DNA of 51,395 nt, taken from contig NZ_RJPK01000008.1 of assembly GCF_003943415.1 (NCBI RefSeq), forward strand, positions 1 to 51,395. Direction: 5' to 3'. A program made the translations under genes and the position numbers. Below the pieces are notes generated by a model that ran no database searches, was not told the DNA's origin, and worked only from the letters and a program-made list of their open reading frames with translations. The stretch is from Streptococcus oralis (lineage in GTDB: Bacteria; Bacillota; Bacilli; Lactobacillales; Streptococcaceae). This document shows, in pieces, positions 1 to 12,832 of the stretch. Numbering within the stretch: position 1 is the stretch's first letter; each line of letters begins with the position of its first letter.

Positions 1-69
1 GGCAGACGCACAGGACTTAAAATCCTGCGATTGGAAACGATCGTACCGGTTCGATCCCGGTCCTCGGCA
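1..69 (+). tRNA. tRNA-Leu (UAA), 5' end cut by window
   Basis: The anticodon arm around bases 13-28 has TAA in its loop. It is followed by a long class II variable arm with a GAAA-type loop, a T arm (ACCGG TTCGATC CCGGT) and the acceptor 3' half ending CTCGGCA. The first part of the acceptor and D arm lies outside the window. It belongs to a streptococcal rRNA-linked tRNA cluster. Confidence 0.93.
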
Positions 70-80
70 TATAATAATGA

Positions 81-154
81 GCACCCTTAGCTCAACTGGA
101 TAGAGTACCTGACTACGAATCAGGCGGTTAGAGGTTCGAATCCTCTAGGGTGCA
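81..154 (+). tRNA. tRNA-Arg (ACG)
   Basis: This is a complete 74-nt cloverleaf. The acceptor stem GCACCCT pairs with AGGGTGC, the anticodon loop contains ACG, and the T loop is GTTCGAATC. CCA is not encoded. The gap to the preceding tRNA is 11 nt, consistent with a single cluster transcript. Confidence 0.95.
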
Positions 155-170
155 TTTTTTCTATTTAACT

Positions 171-244
171 CGGGAAGTAGCTCAGCTTGGTAGAGTACTT
201 GGTTTGGGACCAAGGTGTCGCAGGTTCGAATCCTGTCTTCCCGA
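171..244 (+). tRNA. tRNA-Pro (UGG)
   Basis: This is a complete 74-nt cloverleaf. The acceptor stem CGGGAAG pairs with CTTCCCG, the anticodon loop is TTTGGGA with anticodon TGG, and the T arm is GCAGG TTCGAAT CCTGT. It is the last tRNA of the cluster, because a terminator follows directly. Confidence 0.95.
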
Positions 245-259
245 TTGATTTATTGACCA

Positions 260-285
260 AGATACTTAAGTGAGTATCTTTTTTT
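260..285 (+). terminator. Rho-independent terminator of the tRNA cluster
   Basis: A 7-bp stem AGATACT/AGTATCT encloses a 6-nt loop and is followed by a T run. It lies 15 nt after tRNA-Pro. Confidence 0.85.
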
Positions 286-966
286 GGCTCTTTGTCAACT
301 GTAGTGAATTACCAAAAAGTCATACTCTGTAGAGGACTAAATCAGTCCTCTCCTTTTTGATATTCAAAGCGATTTTGAATAATCGCTTGCGTTCTGCATT
401 CAAGGACAGTGATGATATTGAGATTCTTAAAGCCTTGTACGGATAAAACTCATTTTAAAGGCGTACTCGTCTCAGGACATCGTCTTATGAAGTCGACTAA
501 AGTCATTGATCTTCCGAATGACGGTTGAAGTTGAAATGGAAAGCTGGTGAGCGATATCGGTCATAGAAGTTTTTTCAACTAGTTTTTGAGTAATGATGGC
601 ACTTTAAACGGCGTTTTTAGGAGAATTCTAGTAGGTATGCCAGTCGTTTCAGGGGAAGGAATCTTAGACGGTTTTTGAAAGTCATATTTCTTCATTTGGG
701 TTCCGCAATCAGGACAAGATGGGGCGTCGTAGTCCAGTTTAGCAATAATTTCCTTGTATGTATCTCTATTAACGACATCTAGAATTTGGATATTGGGGTC
801 TTTAATATCGAGTAGTTTTGTGATAAAATGTAATTGTCCCATATGATTCTTTCTAATGATGGTTTGGTCGCTTTTCATTATAGATCTTATGGGACTTTTT
901 TTCTACAACAAAATAGGCTCCATAATATCTATAGGGGATTTACCCACTACAAATATTATAGAGTCT
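286..966 (-). mobile_element. Decayed IS1167-like (ISL3 family) insertion sequence
   Basis: One end begins GGCTCTTTGTCAACTGTAG at 286 and the other end is a degenerate copy of the typical GGCTCTATAATATTTGTAG terminus near 930-966 on the minus strand. From memory these match the termini of IS1167-type ISL3 elements. About 680 bp remain, roughly half the length of an intact element. The interior transposase is deleted and frameshifted, so it should not transpose by itself. I did not find a clean 8-bp target duplication. Confidence 0.75.
320..878 (-). pseudogene. ISL3-family transposase remnant
   Basis: The N-terminal 88 residues or so (from MGQLHFITKLLDIKD, start near 842) resemble the IS1167 transposase N-terminus, including the zinc-ribbon half CPDCG. 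The frame is then lost after residues KTPFKVP. Short patches of the same family are readable further on in other frames: helix-turn-helix-like IRKINDF, the catalytic-core patch DEYAFK, and the C-terminus ending IALNIKKERTDLVLYRV with a stop at 320-322. Most of the catalytic core is deleted. This is a pseudogene, not a small real protein. Confidence 0.8.
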
Positions 967-972
967 GCAAAC

Positions 973-1013
973 AACACCCCATGACTAGAAGATTCTTCTA
1001 ATCATGGGGTGTT
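973..1013. terminator. Bidirectional hairpin terminator
   Basis: A perfect 12-bp stem AACACCCCATGA/TCATGGGGTGTT carries a further inner stem TAGAAG/CTTCTA. T-rich DNA follows on the plus strand and a weaker T-rich stretch follows on the minus strand. It lies downstream of the pullulanase gene (minus strand) and probably ends its transcript. Confidence 0.7.
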
Positions 1014-1035
1014 TTCTCTATAGGAGGGCTAGGTT

Positions 1036-1152
1036 ATACTCTTTGAAAATCTCTTCAAACCAGGTCAGCTTCGCCTTATCTACAACCTCAAAGCTGTGCT
1101 TTGAGCAGTCTGCGACTAGCTTTCTAGTTTATTCTTTGATTTTCATTGAGTG
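1036..1152. repeat. BOX element (boxA-boxC type)
   Basis: The segment starts ATACTCTTTGAAAATCTC, continues with the CAGCTTCGCCTTATCTACAACCTC block, and ends TTTGATTTTCATTGAGTGTTA. These are the boxA and boxC modules of the dispersed BOX repeat of pneumococcus and its relatives, with no boxB copy. CAAAGC/GCTTTG forms the internal hairpin. Its right edge reaches the stop codon of the pullulanase gene. Confidence 0.75.
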
Positions 1153-4100
1153 TTAGTTCTTTTTCTTGTTTTTTATCAACCATCCAAGTCCGAGAAGGGC
1201 AAGGATGCTGAATCCAGCAAGGGCAAGAAGAGATTTTCTCTCAGTACCTGTGTTTGGAAGGAGGTTCTGAGAGTGAACCTCTGCAGCAGTTTCTTGAGTT
1301 TCAGGATTGGCGGCTAGGTTTTGAGCTTGGCCTTGTTCTGGTTCAACTTCCAAGCTAGAAAGATCAAATTCTGGCTTTTCTTCCACAGCTGGGGCGACAA
1401 TGGCGCCACCTTGAGACAAGCGGAGAACGACAGCAGTGAGAGCGTTCAATTTCAAGCCTTTTTCGGTCCATTCGAGACCTTGAGGGTTGGCAATTCCGAC
1501 TGGCCCTGCTTGGTTTTCATCTGCTAAAACTTCAGCATTTCTTAGATGTGCAAAGGCAGTTCCCAAATTAAATTCGCGGGCTTTTTCGTCAGCATTGACA
1601 AAGACTGCATAGATGTCTCCATTTGGAGCAGTGATTTGGTAGCCAATCACTACATCCTCTTTTTCTACACCATTTTGACCTGGGACAGTGATGAGTTGGA
1701 CGCGTTCTTTGATATCTTGTAGACTCTTGAGTCGGAAGGCGTCTGTAGATTGGCGAAGGGCAATCAATCCTTTCATGTAGTCACGGCTCTTGACATTTTC
1801 AGGATATGCTTTGCTATCTGTAGCCTTGGTCCAATCAAACTTGTTGACAGCATCACTAGAGTCGTAAGAATCATGGATAAAGTAAGGATAGACAAACGGC
1901 TTGCCGTCCTTATCACGCAACAAGTGAGATTTGTTTGGTTGTTTGTCCTCTGCTACTGGAGTCTTGTAGGCTGGATCACGGAATTGTTTGGTACGTCCGT
2001 ATTCCTGACCAGAGTGGATAAATGGAGTTCCTTGAGCTGTCAAGACCATGAGGTTTCCAAGTCGTAAACGACGATGGATTTCAGCATAGTTCTCAGCTTT
2101 GCTTGGGTCTTTTTTGATAGACTGGGCAATGATATCAAAGAGGGTCAAGTTATCATGGGCTGCGATGTATTGGATGACATCTCCAGGGCTGTCTGCTTCA
2201 AAGTTGGTTGGTTGAGCAATGAGATTTTTGAAGATAGTGTTGATATCACGCTTGCCACCTGTAATAAAGGCAGGTTGACCTTCGTTTGGATAACCAGACT
2301 TGAGGTTGTTACGGATGTCATCTGAGAAGACTGCGACAGTATCGGTATGTTTCATCCAATCTTGGTCAGCAGCTCTAGTAGGCATATTTTCATCACCAGC
2401 ATAGGTTCTCCAACCTTCACCCAGCATGATGAGGTTTGGATTGAGGGCGCGTGCAGCCTTGTATGCTTCTTCGATTGAAGCCGCATCGTGGTCCCCCATC
2501 ATATCGAAACGGAAACCATCTACTTTGTAGGTTTCAACCAGATACTTGATAGAGTCTACCAAGACGCGCTTAGACATGTAGTGGGTTGTTCCCAAACGGC
2601 CGCCTCCAAAGCTAGTACGAGGAGTTCCGTCTGCGTCCATAAAGTGGTAGTAGTTTGGCTCTAAGTCTTCAAAGATGTCGAGATTGGCAGTATGGTTGTA
2701 GACCACATCCAAGATAGCCCCCATGCCACGTTTATGGATCTCGTTGATGAGTTTTTTGAATTCGGCAATACGTTTTTCTGGATCCTTAGGGTCGCTTGAG
2801 TACATACCAGTCAAGGAGAAGTAGTTTTGAGGGTCATATCCCCAGTTGTAATTGCTGTTGCTTGAAGCATAGGCAGACAAACGTTCATGGTTCTTCAATT
2901 CGTTGACAAAGTAGTAGGACAAGACTGGAAGGAGTTGGATATGAGTCACACCCAAGTCTTTGAGATAGTCTAGTTTTTCGATAAAGGCTTCGAAGGTACC
3001 AAATGGCTTGGTCAAGTCTTTTGCGATGGCAGGATCCGAAGTGAAGTCACGCACATGAGCTTCATAGATAACGGCATCTTCACGCGATTTGAAGTTGCGA
3101 ATCTTCCCATAGGTCAAGTCTTGCGGACCTAACTTCGCTGGATCGACAAAGGCAGCCTTAGCGACCTTATGAGTGGCATCTGTTTTTGCTAGGTCACTGT
3201 TCCAAGCCGCTAATGATTTGGCATAAGGGTCAAGAACGAGGACAGTTTTACCTTGGCGCTCAATTTGGTAGTGGTAGTAGTAGCCAGTGTAGTTGCTGAT
3301 ACCGAGACCTGAGTTTGCATCCAGAGTTTGTTTCCAGGTTCCTTTTTCTCCTTTTTCAAGGGCGACAGTTCCAACTACTTTTTCAGGGTCTTTCTTGTCA
3401 TAGACAACAACGGAAACCTTATCAGCACTTGGAGACCAGAGGGTGAGGTCAACACGCTTGCCATCTTCTTTCAGAGTTGCGCCGAGTGGACCATCGTAAC
3501 TGTAGGACTCATCCTTGAGGCGCCAGCTTGAACGTGTGGTAAATCGGTCTGAATTGTAGCTGACAGTGTAAGGGTGTTGAGTGTCAGAGAAGTCGCCGAT
3601 GTAAGTCACTTTTTTACCTGCCTCATCCACTTCTACGTCTGTGATAGCTACTTTATTCCCTTGGTAATCAGTGATGCTGGAGTGTTTGAGGATATCGTCT
3701 TTCTTAGCCCCAACGAGGGTAGAAAAACTGCTTTCGATACGAGATTTAGCCACGTGTTGGGCACCAGTCATGCGGATATCGTGCACATAGTAGGGGTTAG
3801 TGTAGATGGTTTCGTCATCATCCTTGAGGAAAATCTGACTGTGATTTTTTAGATCAGTGAATTTATAATCTTCTTTTCTGATTTTCACATCATCGCCTTT
3901 CTTGCTTTCGTCTAGTAATAAAAATCCAAATTCTCTTGCAGCTTCATTGAGTGGAATGTCAATGTAACGACCATATTTTCCAGTTGCGGTAAAGTCAGTA
4001 CCGTCAGGCCATTCTCCACTGCTTGGTTTTTTAACATCGCCCCAATACCAAAGAGATTTTTTGTCATAGTTGCCATCGGTGCGATAGTAGTTGACACGAA

Positions 4101-4872
4101 TAGTTCCTGCTGGTTGAGGGCGATAGTTGTATACCTTGTAGTTTTCATCTAGCCAGGCCTCATTCATTTTTGGAGAGAGGCGCTCTACCGAACGGTCCCC
4201 TGTCAGGTTATCTCCCTTGGCATTGTTGATAAGGAAGCTGACTTTCTTGGCTTGCTCATTTTTGAGTTTGACATCTAGATAATAGCCGTAGTCATCTTTC
4301 TTGGCATCCTTGAAGGACTTGGCTCCATTGGGCCAGTTTTCAGACGGCTTTTCAACATCGTCCCAAGTCCAAAGACCTTGAGAATCTTTGTTTTCTTCAG
4401 GGAGTTTTTTTACATGGATGCGGAAGTAGTTGTCTGCGATGGGTTCTTCAGAAGATGTGTCAGCTTGTGTTTTTTGATCTGAAGTTGGCGCCGAAGTGCT
4501 GGCATCTACTTTCTCTTCCTTGCTGTTAGGCTGGCTTGTGGTAGTGTCGTCTTGTTTAGGTGTTTCAGCTGCTAGAGGAGCTTCAGTTGCGGGTGCTTCT
4601 TTTTTAGCGTCCAGGGAAGCGTTTGCATTCTTTTGTTCAGAAATAGGCGTTTCCGTTTGAGTTTGACTAGTTTCAGTCTCAGTAGGGGCCTTGGTCACAG
4701 CGCTGGTATTTTCCTGAGTTTGGGGAAGGTTTTCATTAGCCGAAATAGTTGGCATTGCAGCAGAAAGCAAGACAATGCTGGCACCGATAAGGACAGAGCC
4801 TGTTCCATTTTTCAAGGAACGAATACCATAAATCATTTTTTTCTCAGTTTGAGATGGGTTCTTTTTCATCAC
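1153..4872 (-). CDS. spuA: Cell-wall anchored type I pullulanase
   Basis: This 1239-residue surface enzyme hydrolyses alpha-1,6 bonds of pullulan, glycogen and branched maltodextrins. The order is: YSIRK-like signal peptide (YGIRSLKNGTGSVLIGAS) with cleavage near residue 45; a Thr/Glu/Gln-rich linker to about 145; two CBM41 carbohydrate-binding modules (each with a LW.W.DV.KPS..WP.G pattern) at about 150-260 and 260-360; a pullulanase N-terminal domain; then the GH13 barrel with YNWGYDP, VDGFRFD (nucleophile Asp) and MLGEGW (acid Glu). The C-terminus has the sortase motif LPNTG, a hydrophobic span and a KNKKKN tail. The start follows GGAGAA. It is monocistronic, with a cre site on its promoter. 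Length and architecture match SpuA/PulA of pneumococcus and group A streptococci. Confidence 0.95.
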   Translation of the reverse strand: MMKKNPSQTEKKMIYGIRSLKNGTGSVLIGASIVLLSAAMPTISANENLPQTQENTSAVTKAPTETETSQTQTETPISEQKNANASLDAKKEAPATEAPLAAETPKQDDTTTSQPNSKEEKVDASTSAPTSDQKTQADTSSEEPIADNYFRIHVKKLPEENKDSQGLWTWDDVEKPSENWPNGAKSFKDAKKDDYGYYLDVKLKNEQAKKVSFLINNAKGDNLTGDRSVERLSPKMNEAWLDENYKVYNYRPQPAGTIRVNYYRTDGNYDKKSLWYWGDVKKPSSGEWPDGTDFTATGKYGRYIDIPLNEAAREFGFLLLDESKKGDDVKIRKEDYKFTDLKNHSQIFLKDDDETIYTNPYYVHDIRMTGAQHVAKSRIESSFSTLVGAKKDDILKHSSITDYQGNKVAITDVEVDEAGKKVTYIGDFSDTQHPYTVSYNSDRFTTRSSWRLKDESYSYDGPLGATLKEDGKRVDLTLWSPSADKVSVVVYDKKDPEKVVGTVALEKGEKGTWKQTLDANSGLGISNYTGYYYHYQIERQGKTVLVLDPYAKSLAAWNSDLAKTDATHKVAKAAFVDPAKLGPQDLTYGKIRNFKSREDAVIYEAHVRDFTSDPAIAKDLTKPFGTFEAFIEKLDYLKDLGVTHIQLLPVLSYYFVNELKNHERLSAYASSNSNYNWGYDPQNYFSLTGMYSSDPKDPEKRIAEFKKLINEIHKRGMGAILDVVYNHTANLDIFEDLEPNYYHFMDADGTPRTSFGGGRLGTTHYMSKRVLVDSIKYLVETYKVDGFRFDMMGDHDAASIEEAYKAARALNPNLIMLGEGWRTYAGDENMPTRAADQDWMKHTDTVAVFSDDIRNNLKSGYPNEGQPAFITGGKRDINTIFKNLIAQPTNFEADSPGDVIQYIAAHDNLTLFDIIAQSIKKDPSKAENYAEIHRRLRLGNLMVLTAQGTPFIHSGQEYGRTKQFRDPAYKTPVAEDKQPNKSHLLRDKDGKPFVYPYFIHDSYDSSDAVNKFDWTKATDSKAYPENVKSRDYMKGLIALRQSTDAFRLKSLQDIKERVQLITVPGQNGVEKEDVVIGYQITAPNGDIYAVFVNADEKAREFNLGTAFAHLRNAEVLADENQAGPVGIANPQGLEWTEKGLKLNALTAVVLRLSQGGAIVAPAVEEKPEFDLSSLEVEPEQGQAQNLAANPETQETAAEVHSQNLLPNTGTERKSLLALAGFSILALLGLGWLIKNKKKN

Positions 4873-4900
4873 AATTCTCCTTGTGTAGTTGATCCCTATC

Positions 4901-4938
4901 AGTATAGCACGAGGTAAACATTAGTGCAAGCGTTTTCC
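4901..4938 (-). promoter_or_regulatory. spuA promoter with overlapping CcpA cre site
   Basis: On the minus strand TTGCAC (4924-4929) and TATACT (4901-4906) are separated by 17 nt. The plus-strand sequence TGCAAGCGTTTTCC at 4925-4938 fits the catabolite-responsive element pattern TGNAARCGNWWWCA with one mismatch and covers the -35 box. CcpA binding would therefore block transcription during growth on preferred sugars. Confidence 0.75.
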
Positions 4939-5028
4939 TAGTTTTTGAGAGAAAATATAATGCTTCATTCTCTTGAAATTTTAAAATAATATATAGGAAA
5001 AGATTGTTTAAAAAATAGTAAAGAAACC

Positions 5029-5057
5029 TTGAAAAATCTGGCTAAATAAGGTATAAT
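5029..5057 (+). promoter_or_regulatory. rpoBC promoter
   Basis: TTGAAA (5029-5034), a 17-nt spacer and TATAAT (5052-5057) form a near-consensus sigma-A promoter. The predicted start near 5064 leaves a leader of about 250 nt before rpoB. Confidence 0.8.
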
Positions 5058-5063
5058 ATAAGT

Positions 5064-5312
5064 AATCATTTGTCGTAGGTTTTGTCTGAAATATTGTCCA
5101 GACAAGACTCACAGCAGTTAAATCTTCTGAAAAAGTCAGATTTAGCTGCTCTTTTTGTGCTTTTTTTCAGGTTTTCGAGTGCTTGTAACAAAGATTTAAA
5201 GATTCTGAAAATTCATCAGAAGGACATGGTGATAAGGTTTTTTAAAACCATATGACGATTAGAAAAGCCTGATTGACAAGGCTTGAAACTTTATTTACAA
5301 AGGAGAATCATC
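5064..5312 (+). promoter_or_regulatory. Structured rpoB 5' leader with terminator-like hairpin
   Basis: The 250-nt leader carries TGTCTG/CAGACA (about 5083-5104), then a 13-bp stem AGCAGTTAAATCT/AGATTTAGCTGCT (5113-5125 with 5138-5150) followed by CTTTTTGTGCTTTTTTTC. A third small stem, AAGCCT/AGGCTT, lies at about 5264-5283. The second hairpin plus T tract looks like an intrinsic terminator inside the leader, suggesting attenuation of rpoBC. No ORF with a good ribosome-binding site is seen in it. Confidence 0.6.
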
Positions 5313-8930
<3,618 letters not shown>

Positions 8931-8962
8931 GCAGTTCACTTAAAATAGAAAGGGAAGAAATA

Positions 8963-11900
8963 GTGGTTGATGTAAATCGTTTTAAAAGTATGCAAATCAC
9001 CCTAGCTTCTCCAAGCAAAGTCCGTTCATGGTCTTATGGAGAAGTCAAAAAACCTGAAACAATCAATTACCGTACCTTGAAACCAGAACGTGAAGGACTC
9101 TTTGACGAAGTCATCTTTGGTCCTACAAAAGACTGGGAATGTGCTTGTGGGAAGTACAAACGCATTCGTTACAGAGGGATTGTTTGTGACCGCTGTGGGG
9201 TTGAAGTAACGCGTACGAAAGTTCGTCGTGAGCGTATGGGGCACATCGAGTTGAAAGCACCAGTATCTCACATCTGGTACTTCAAGGGGATTCCAAGCCG
9301 TATGGGCTTGACCCTTGATATGAGCCCTCGTGCCCTCGAGGAAGTGATCTACTTTGCGGCTTATGTGGTGATTGATCCTAAGGATACACCACTTGAGCAC
9401 AAGTCAATCATGACAGAGCGTGAATACCGTGAGCGCTTGCGTGAGTATGGTTATGGGTCATTCGTTGCCAAGATGGGTGCCGAAGCCATCCAAGACCTCT
9501 TGAAACAAGTAGATCTTGAAAAAGAAATTGCTGAACTCAAAGAAGAGTTGAAAACAGCTACTGGACAAAAACGTGTCAAAGCCATCCGTCGTTTGGATGT
9601 TTTGGATGCCTTTTACAAGTCTGGAAACAAACCTGAATGGATGATTCTCAACATCCTTCCGGTTATTCCACCAGATCTTCGTCCGATGTTGCAGTTGGAT
9701 GGTGGCCGTTTTGCCTCATCTGACTTGAACGACCTTTACCGCCGTGTTATCAACCGTAACAACCGTTTGGCTCGCTTGCTTGAGTTGAACGCCCCAGGTA
9801 TCATCGTTCAAAATGAGAAGCGTATGCTTCAAGAAGCAGTTGACGCTTTGATTGATAATGGTCGTCGTGGTCGTCCGATCACAGGACCAGGTAGCCGTCC
9901 ACTGAAATCATTGAGCCACATGCTCAAAGGTAAACAAGGACGCTTCCGTCAAAACTTGCTCGGTAAACGTGTTGACTTCTCAGGACGTTCCGTTATCGCC
10001 GTTGGTCCAACTCTTAAGATGTACCAATGTGGTGTGCCACGTGAAATGGCAATTGAGCTCTTTAAACCATTCGTCATGCGTGAAATCGTTGCCCGTGACA
10101 TCGTGCAAAACGTCAAAGCTGCTAAACGCTTGGTAGAACGTGGAGACGAACGTATCTGGGATATTCTTGAAGAAGTAATCAAAGAACACCCAGTACTTTT
10201 GAACCGCGCACCGACCCTTCACCGTTTGGGTATTCAAGCCTTCGAGCCAGTCTTGATTGATGGTAAGGCCCTTCGCTTGCACCCACTTGTCTGTGAAGCC
10301 TACAATGCCGACTTTGACGGGGACCAAATGGCCATCCACGTACCGCTTTCAGAAGAAGCCCAAGCAGAAGCTCGTATCTTGATGTTGGCTGCTGAGCATA
10401 TCTTGAACCCTAAAGATGGTAAACCAGTTGTTACTCCGTCTCAGGACATGGTTTTGGGTAACTACTACTTGACCATGGAAGAAGCTGGTCGTGAAGGTGA
10501 AGGAATGGTCTTCAAAGACCGTGACGAAGCTGTTATGGCTTACCGTAATGGTTATGTTCACCTCCACTCACGTGTTGGTATTGCAACAGATAGTCTCAAC
10601 AAACCATGGACTGAAGAGCAAAAACACAAGGTCTTGTTGACAACTGTTGGTAAAATCCTCTTCAACGACATCATGCCAGAGGGGCTACCTTATTTGCAAG
10701 AACCTACAAATGCCAACTTAACAGAAGGTGTTCCAGCTAAATACTTCTTGCCACTAGGTGGAGATATCAAGGAAGCAATCAGCAATCTTGAACTTAACCC
10801 TCCGTTCAAGAAGAAAAACCTTGGAAATATCATCGCTGAAATCTTCAAACGTTTCCGTACGACAGAAACTTCTGCCCTACTTGACCGCATGAAGAACCTC
10901 GGTTACCACCACTCAACTCTTGCAGGTTTGACAGTGGGTATTGCCGATATCCCAGTCGTTGATGACAAGGCTGAAATCATTGAAGAATCACACAAACGTG
11001 TAGAACAAATCACCAAACAATTCCGTCGTGGTATGATCACAGACGACGAGCGCTACAACGCTGTAACAGCTGAATGGCGTGCTGCCCGTGAAAAATTGGA
11101 GAAACGTTTGGTTGCCAACCAAGATCCTAAGAACCCAATCGTTATGATGATGGACTCTGGAGCCCGTGGTAACATCTCAAACTTCTCACAGCTTGCCGGT
11201 ATGCGTGGTCTGATGGCCGCTCCGAACGGACGTATCATGGAATTGCCAATCCTTTCAAACTTCCGCGAAGGTTTGTCAGTACTCGAAATGTTCTTCTCAA
11301 CTCACGGTGCCCGTAAAGGTATGACCGATACGGCCCTTAAGACAGCCGACTCAGGTTACTTGACTCGTCGTTTGGTTGACGTTGCCCAAGACGTTATCAT
11401 CCGTGAGGACGACTGTGGAACAGACCGTGGTCTCTTGATCCGTTCTATCGCAGAAGGAAAAGAGATGATCGAGTCTCTCGAAGAGCGTCTCAATGGTCGT
11501 TACACTAAGAAAACTGTTAAACATCCAGAAACTGGTGCAGTGATCATCGGTCCAAATGAGTTGATTACAGAAGACAAGGCGCGTGAAATTGTCAACGCTG
11601 GCGTGGAAGAAGTCACTATCCGTTCTGTATTTACATGTAACACTCGTCACGGTGTCTGCCGTCACTGTTACGGTATCAACTTGGCGACTGGTGATGCGGT
11701 TGAAGTTGGTGAAGCAGTTGGTACAATCGCTGCCCAATCTATCGGGGAACCTGGTACACAGCTTACAATGCGTACCTTCCACACGGGTGGGGTTGCCTCA
11801 AATACCGATATCACTCAGGGTCTTCCTCGTGTCCAAGAAATCTTTGAAGCTCGCAATCCGAAAGGGGAAGCGGTTATCACTGAAGTCAAGGGTGAGGTTA

Positions 11901-12628
11901 CAGCCATCGAAGAAGATGCTTCAACTCGTACCAAGAAAGTCTTTGTTAAGGGAGAAACTGGCGAAGGTGAGTACGTGGTTCCATTTACAGCACGTATGCG
12001 TGTCGAAGTTGGAGACCAAGTCTCTCGCGGTGCAGCTCTTACAGAAGGATCTATCCAACCAAAACGTCTCCTTGCTGTTCGCGATGTCTTGTCAGTTGAA
12101 ACCTACCTCCTCGGTGAAGTACAAAAAGTTTACCGCAGCCAAGGGGTAGAAATCGGTGACAAGCACATCGAGGTAATGGTTCGTCAAATGATCCGTAAAG
12201 TTCGTGTCATGGATCCAGGTGACACAGATCTTCTCATGGGTACTCTCATGGATATCAACGACTTTACAGATGCCAACAAAGATGTTCTTATCGCAGGTGG
12301 AGTTCCAGCGACTGGTCGTCCAGTCCTTATGGGAATTACCAAAGCCTCACTTGAAACCAACAGTTTCTTGTCAGCGGCTTCCTTCCAGGAAACAACTCGT
12401 GTCCTTACAGATGCAGCTATCCGTGGTAAGAAAGACCATCTCCTTGGACTCAAAGAAAATGTTATCATCGGTAAGATCATCCCAGCAGGTACTGGTATGG
12501 CTCGCTACCGTAACCTTGAACCACAGGCTATCAATGAAGCAGCATATCTGACTCCAGAACAAGAAGAGACAGAAAATGCTCCAGTAGACGAAACTGTGGA
12601 AATCCAAGTTGAAGAAACAGTAGAATAA
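8963..12628 (+). CDS. rpoC: RNA polymerase beta' subunit
   Basis: This 1221-residue catalytic subunit starts at GTG 8963 ([11 protein letters not shown]) after AGGGAAG. The N-terminal zinc-binding domain has [20 protein letters not shown] near residues 60-78. The Mg-binding catalytic loop [11 protein letters not shown] lies near 446-456. The second zinc site is built from CGTDRG and [13 protein letters not shown] at about 815-905. Trigger-loop and bridge-helix sequences around [11 protein letters not shown] are intact. It is the second gene of rpoBC and ends at an intrinsic terminator. The length fits streptococcal RpoC. Confidence 0.98.
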   Translation: MVDVNRFKSMQITLASPSKVRSWSYGEVKKPETINYRTLKPEREGLFDEVIFGPTKDWECACGKYKRIRYRGIVCDRCGVEVTRTKVRRERMGHIELKAPVSHIWYFKGIPSRMGLTLDMSPRALEEVIYFAAYVVIDPKDTPLEHKSIMTEREYRERLREYGYGSFVAKMGAEAIQDLLKQVDLEKEIAELKEELKTATGQKRVKAIRRLDVLDAFYKSGNKPEWMILNILPVIPPDLRPMLQLDGGRFASSDLNDLYRRVINRNNRLARLLELNAPGIIVQNEKRMLQEAVDALIDNGRRGRPITGPGSRPLKSLSHMLKGKQGRFRQNLLGKRVDFSGRSVIAVGPTLKMYQCGVPREMAIELFKPFVMREIVARDIVQNVKAAKRLVERGDERIWDILEEVIKEHPVLLNRAPTLHRLGIQAFEPVLIDGKALRLHPLVCEAYNADFDGDQMAIHVPLSEEAQAEARILMLAAEHILNPKDGKPVVTPSQDMVLGNYYLTMEEAGREGEGMVFKDRDEAVMAYRNGYVHLHSRVGIATDSLNKPWTEEQKHKVLLTTVGKILFNDIMPEGLPYLQEPTNANLTEGVPAKYFLPLGGDIKEAISNLELNPPFKKKNLGNIIAEIFKRFRTTETSALLDRMKNLGYHHSTLAGLTVGIADIPVVDDKAEIIEESHKRVEQITKQFRRGMITDDERYNAVTAEWRAAREKLEKRLVANQDPKNPIVMMMDSGARGNISNFSQLAGMRGLMAAPNGRIMELPILSNFREGLSVLEMFFSTHGARKGMTDTALKTADSGYLTRRLVDVAQDVIIREDDCGTDRGLLIRSIAEGKEMIESLEERLNGRYTKKTVKHPETGAVIIGPNELITEDKAREIVNAGVEEVTIRSVFTCNTRHGVCRHCYGINLATGDAVEVGEAVGTIAAQSIGEPGTQLTMRTFHTGGVASNTDITQGLPRVQEIFEARNPKGEAVITEVKGEVTAIEEDASTRTKKVFVKGETGEGEYVVPFTARMRVEVGDQVSRGAALTEGSIQPKRLLAVRDVLSVETYLLGEVQKVYRSQGVEIGDKHIEVMVRQMIRKVRVMDPGDTDLLMGTLMDINDFTDANKDVLIAGGVPATGRPVLMGITKASLETNSFLSAASFQETTRVLTDAAIRGKKDHLLGLKENVIIGKIIPAGTGMARYRNLEPQAINEAAYLTPEQEETENAPVDETVEIQVEETVE

Positions 12629-12637
12629 AAGCAAACG

Positions 12638-12665
12638 AGAGAACCTTTGGGTTCTCTTTTGTTTT
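12638..12665 (+). terminator. rpoBC terminator
   Basis: The 8-bp stem AGAGAACC/GGTTCTCT has a TTTG loop and is followed by TTTTGTTTT. It starts 10 nt after the rpoC stop. Confidence 0.88.
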
Positions 12666-12832
12666 ACACTTCTGCCTATTGGGGTTAGGTGAGCACGACG
12701 CAATATCTCTCAAATCGCTTCAACTGTTTTTCATTTTTGTCAGTTGAGCGTCAAAATTGGACATTTGAGAAGAGAGGGGAATTTTTATCTTTCTCGCAGA
12801 GTATAATCATGTATACGAAGGGAGAACTGAAA

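Noticed and set aside
1321..4917. Plus-strand ORFs of 67-105 codons opposite the pullulanase gene
   Set aside because: Shadows of a 1239-residue gene with complete domain structure on the minus strand. No starts with ribosome-binding sites.
12809..12832. Earlier start (ATG 12809) for the membrane protein at 12833
   Set aside because: It lies 2 nt after a TATAAT box and has no ribosome-binding site, whereas ATG 12833 follows AAGGGAGAA.
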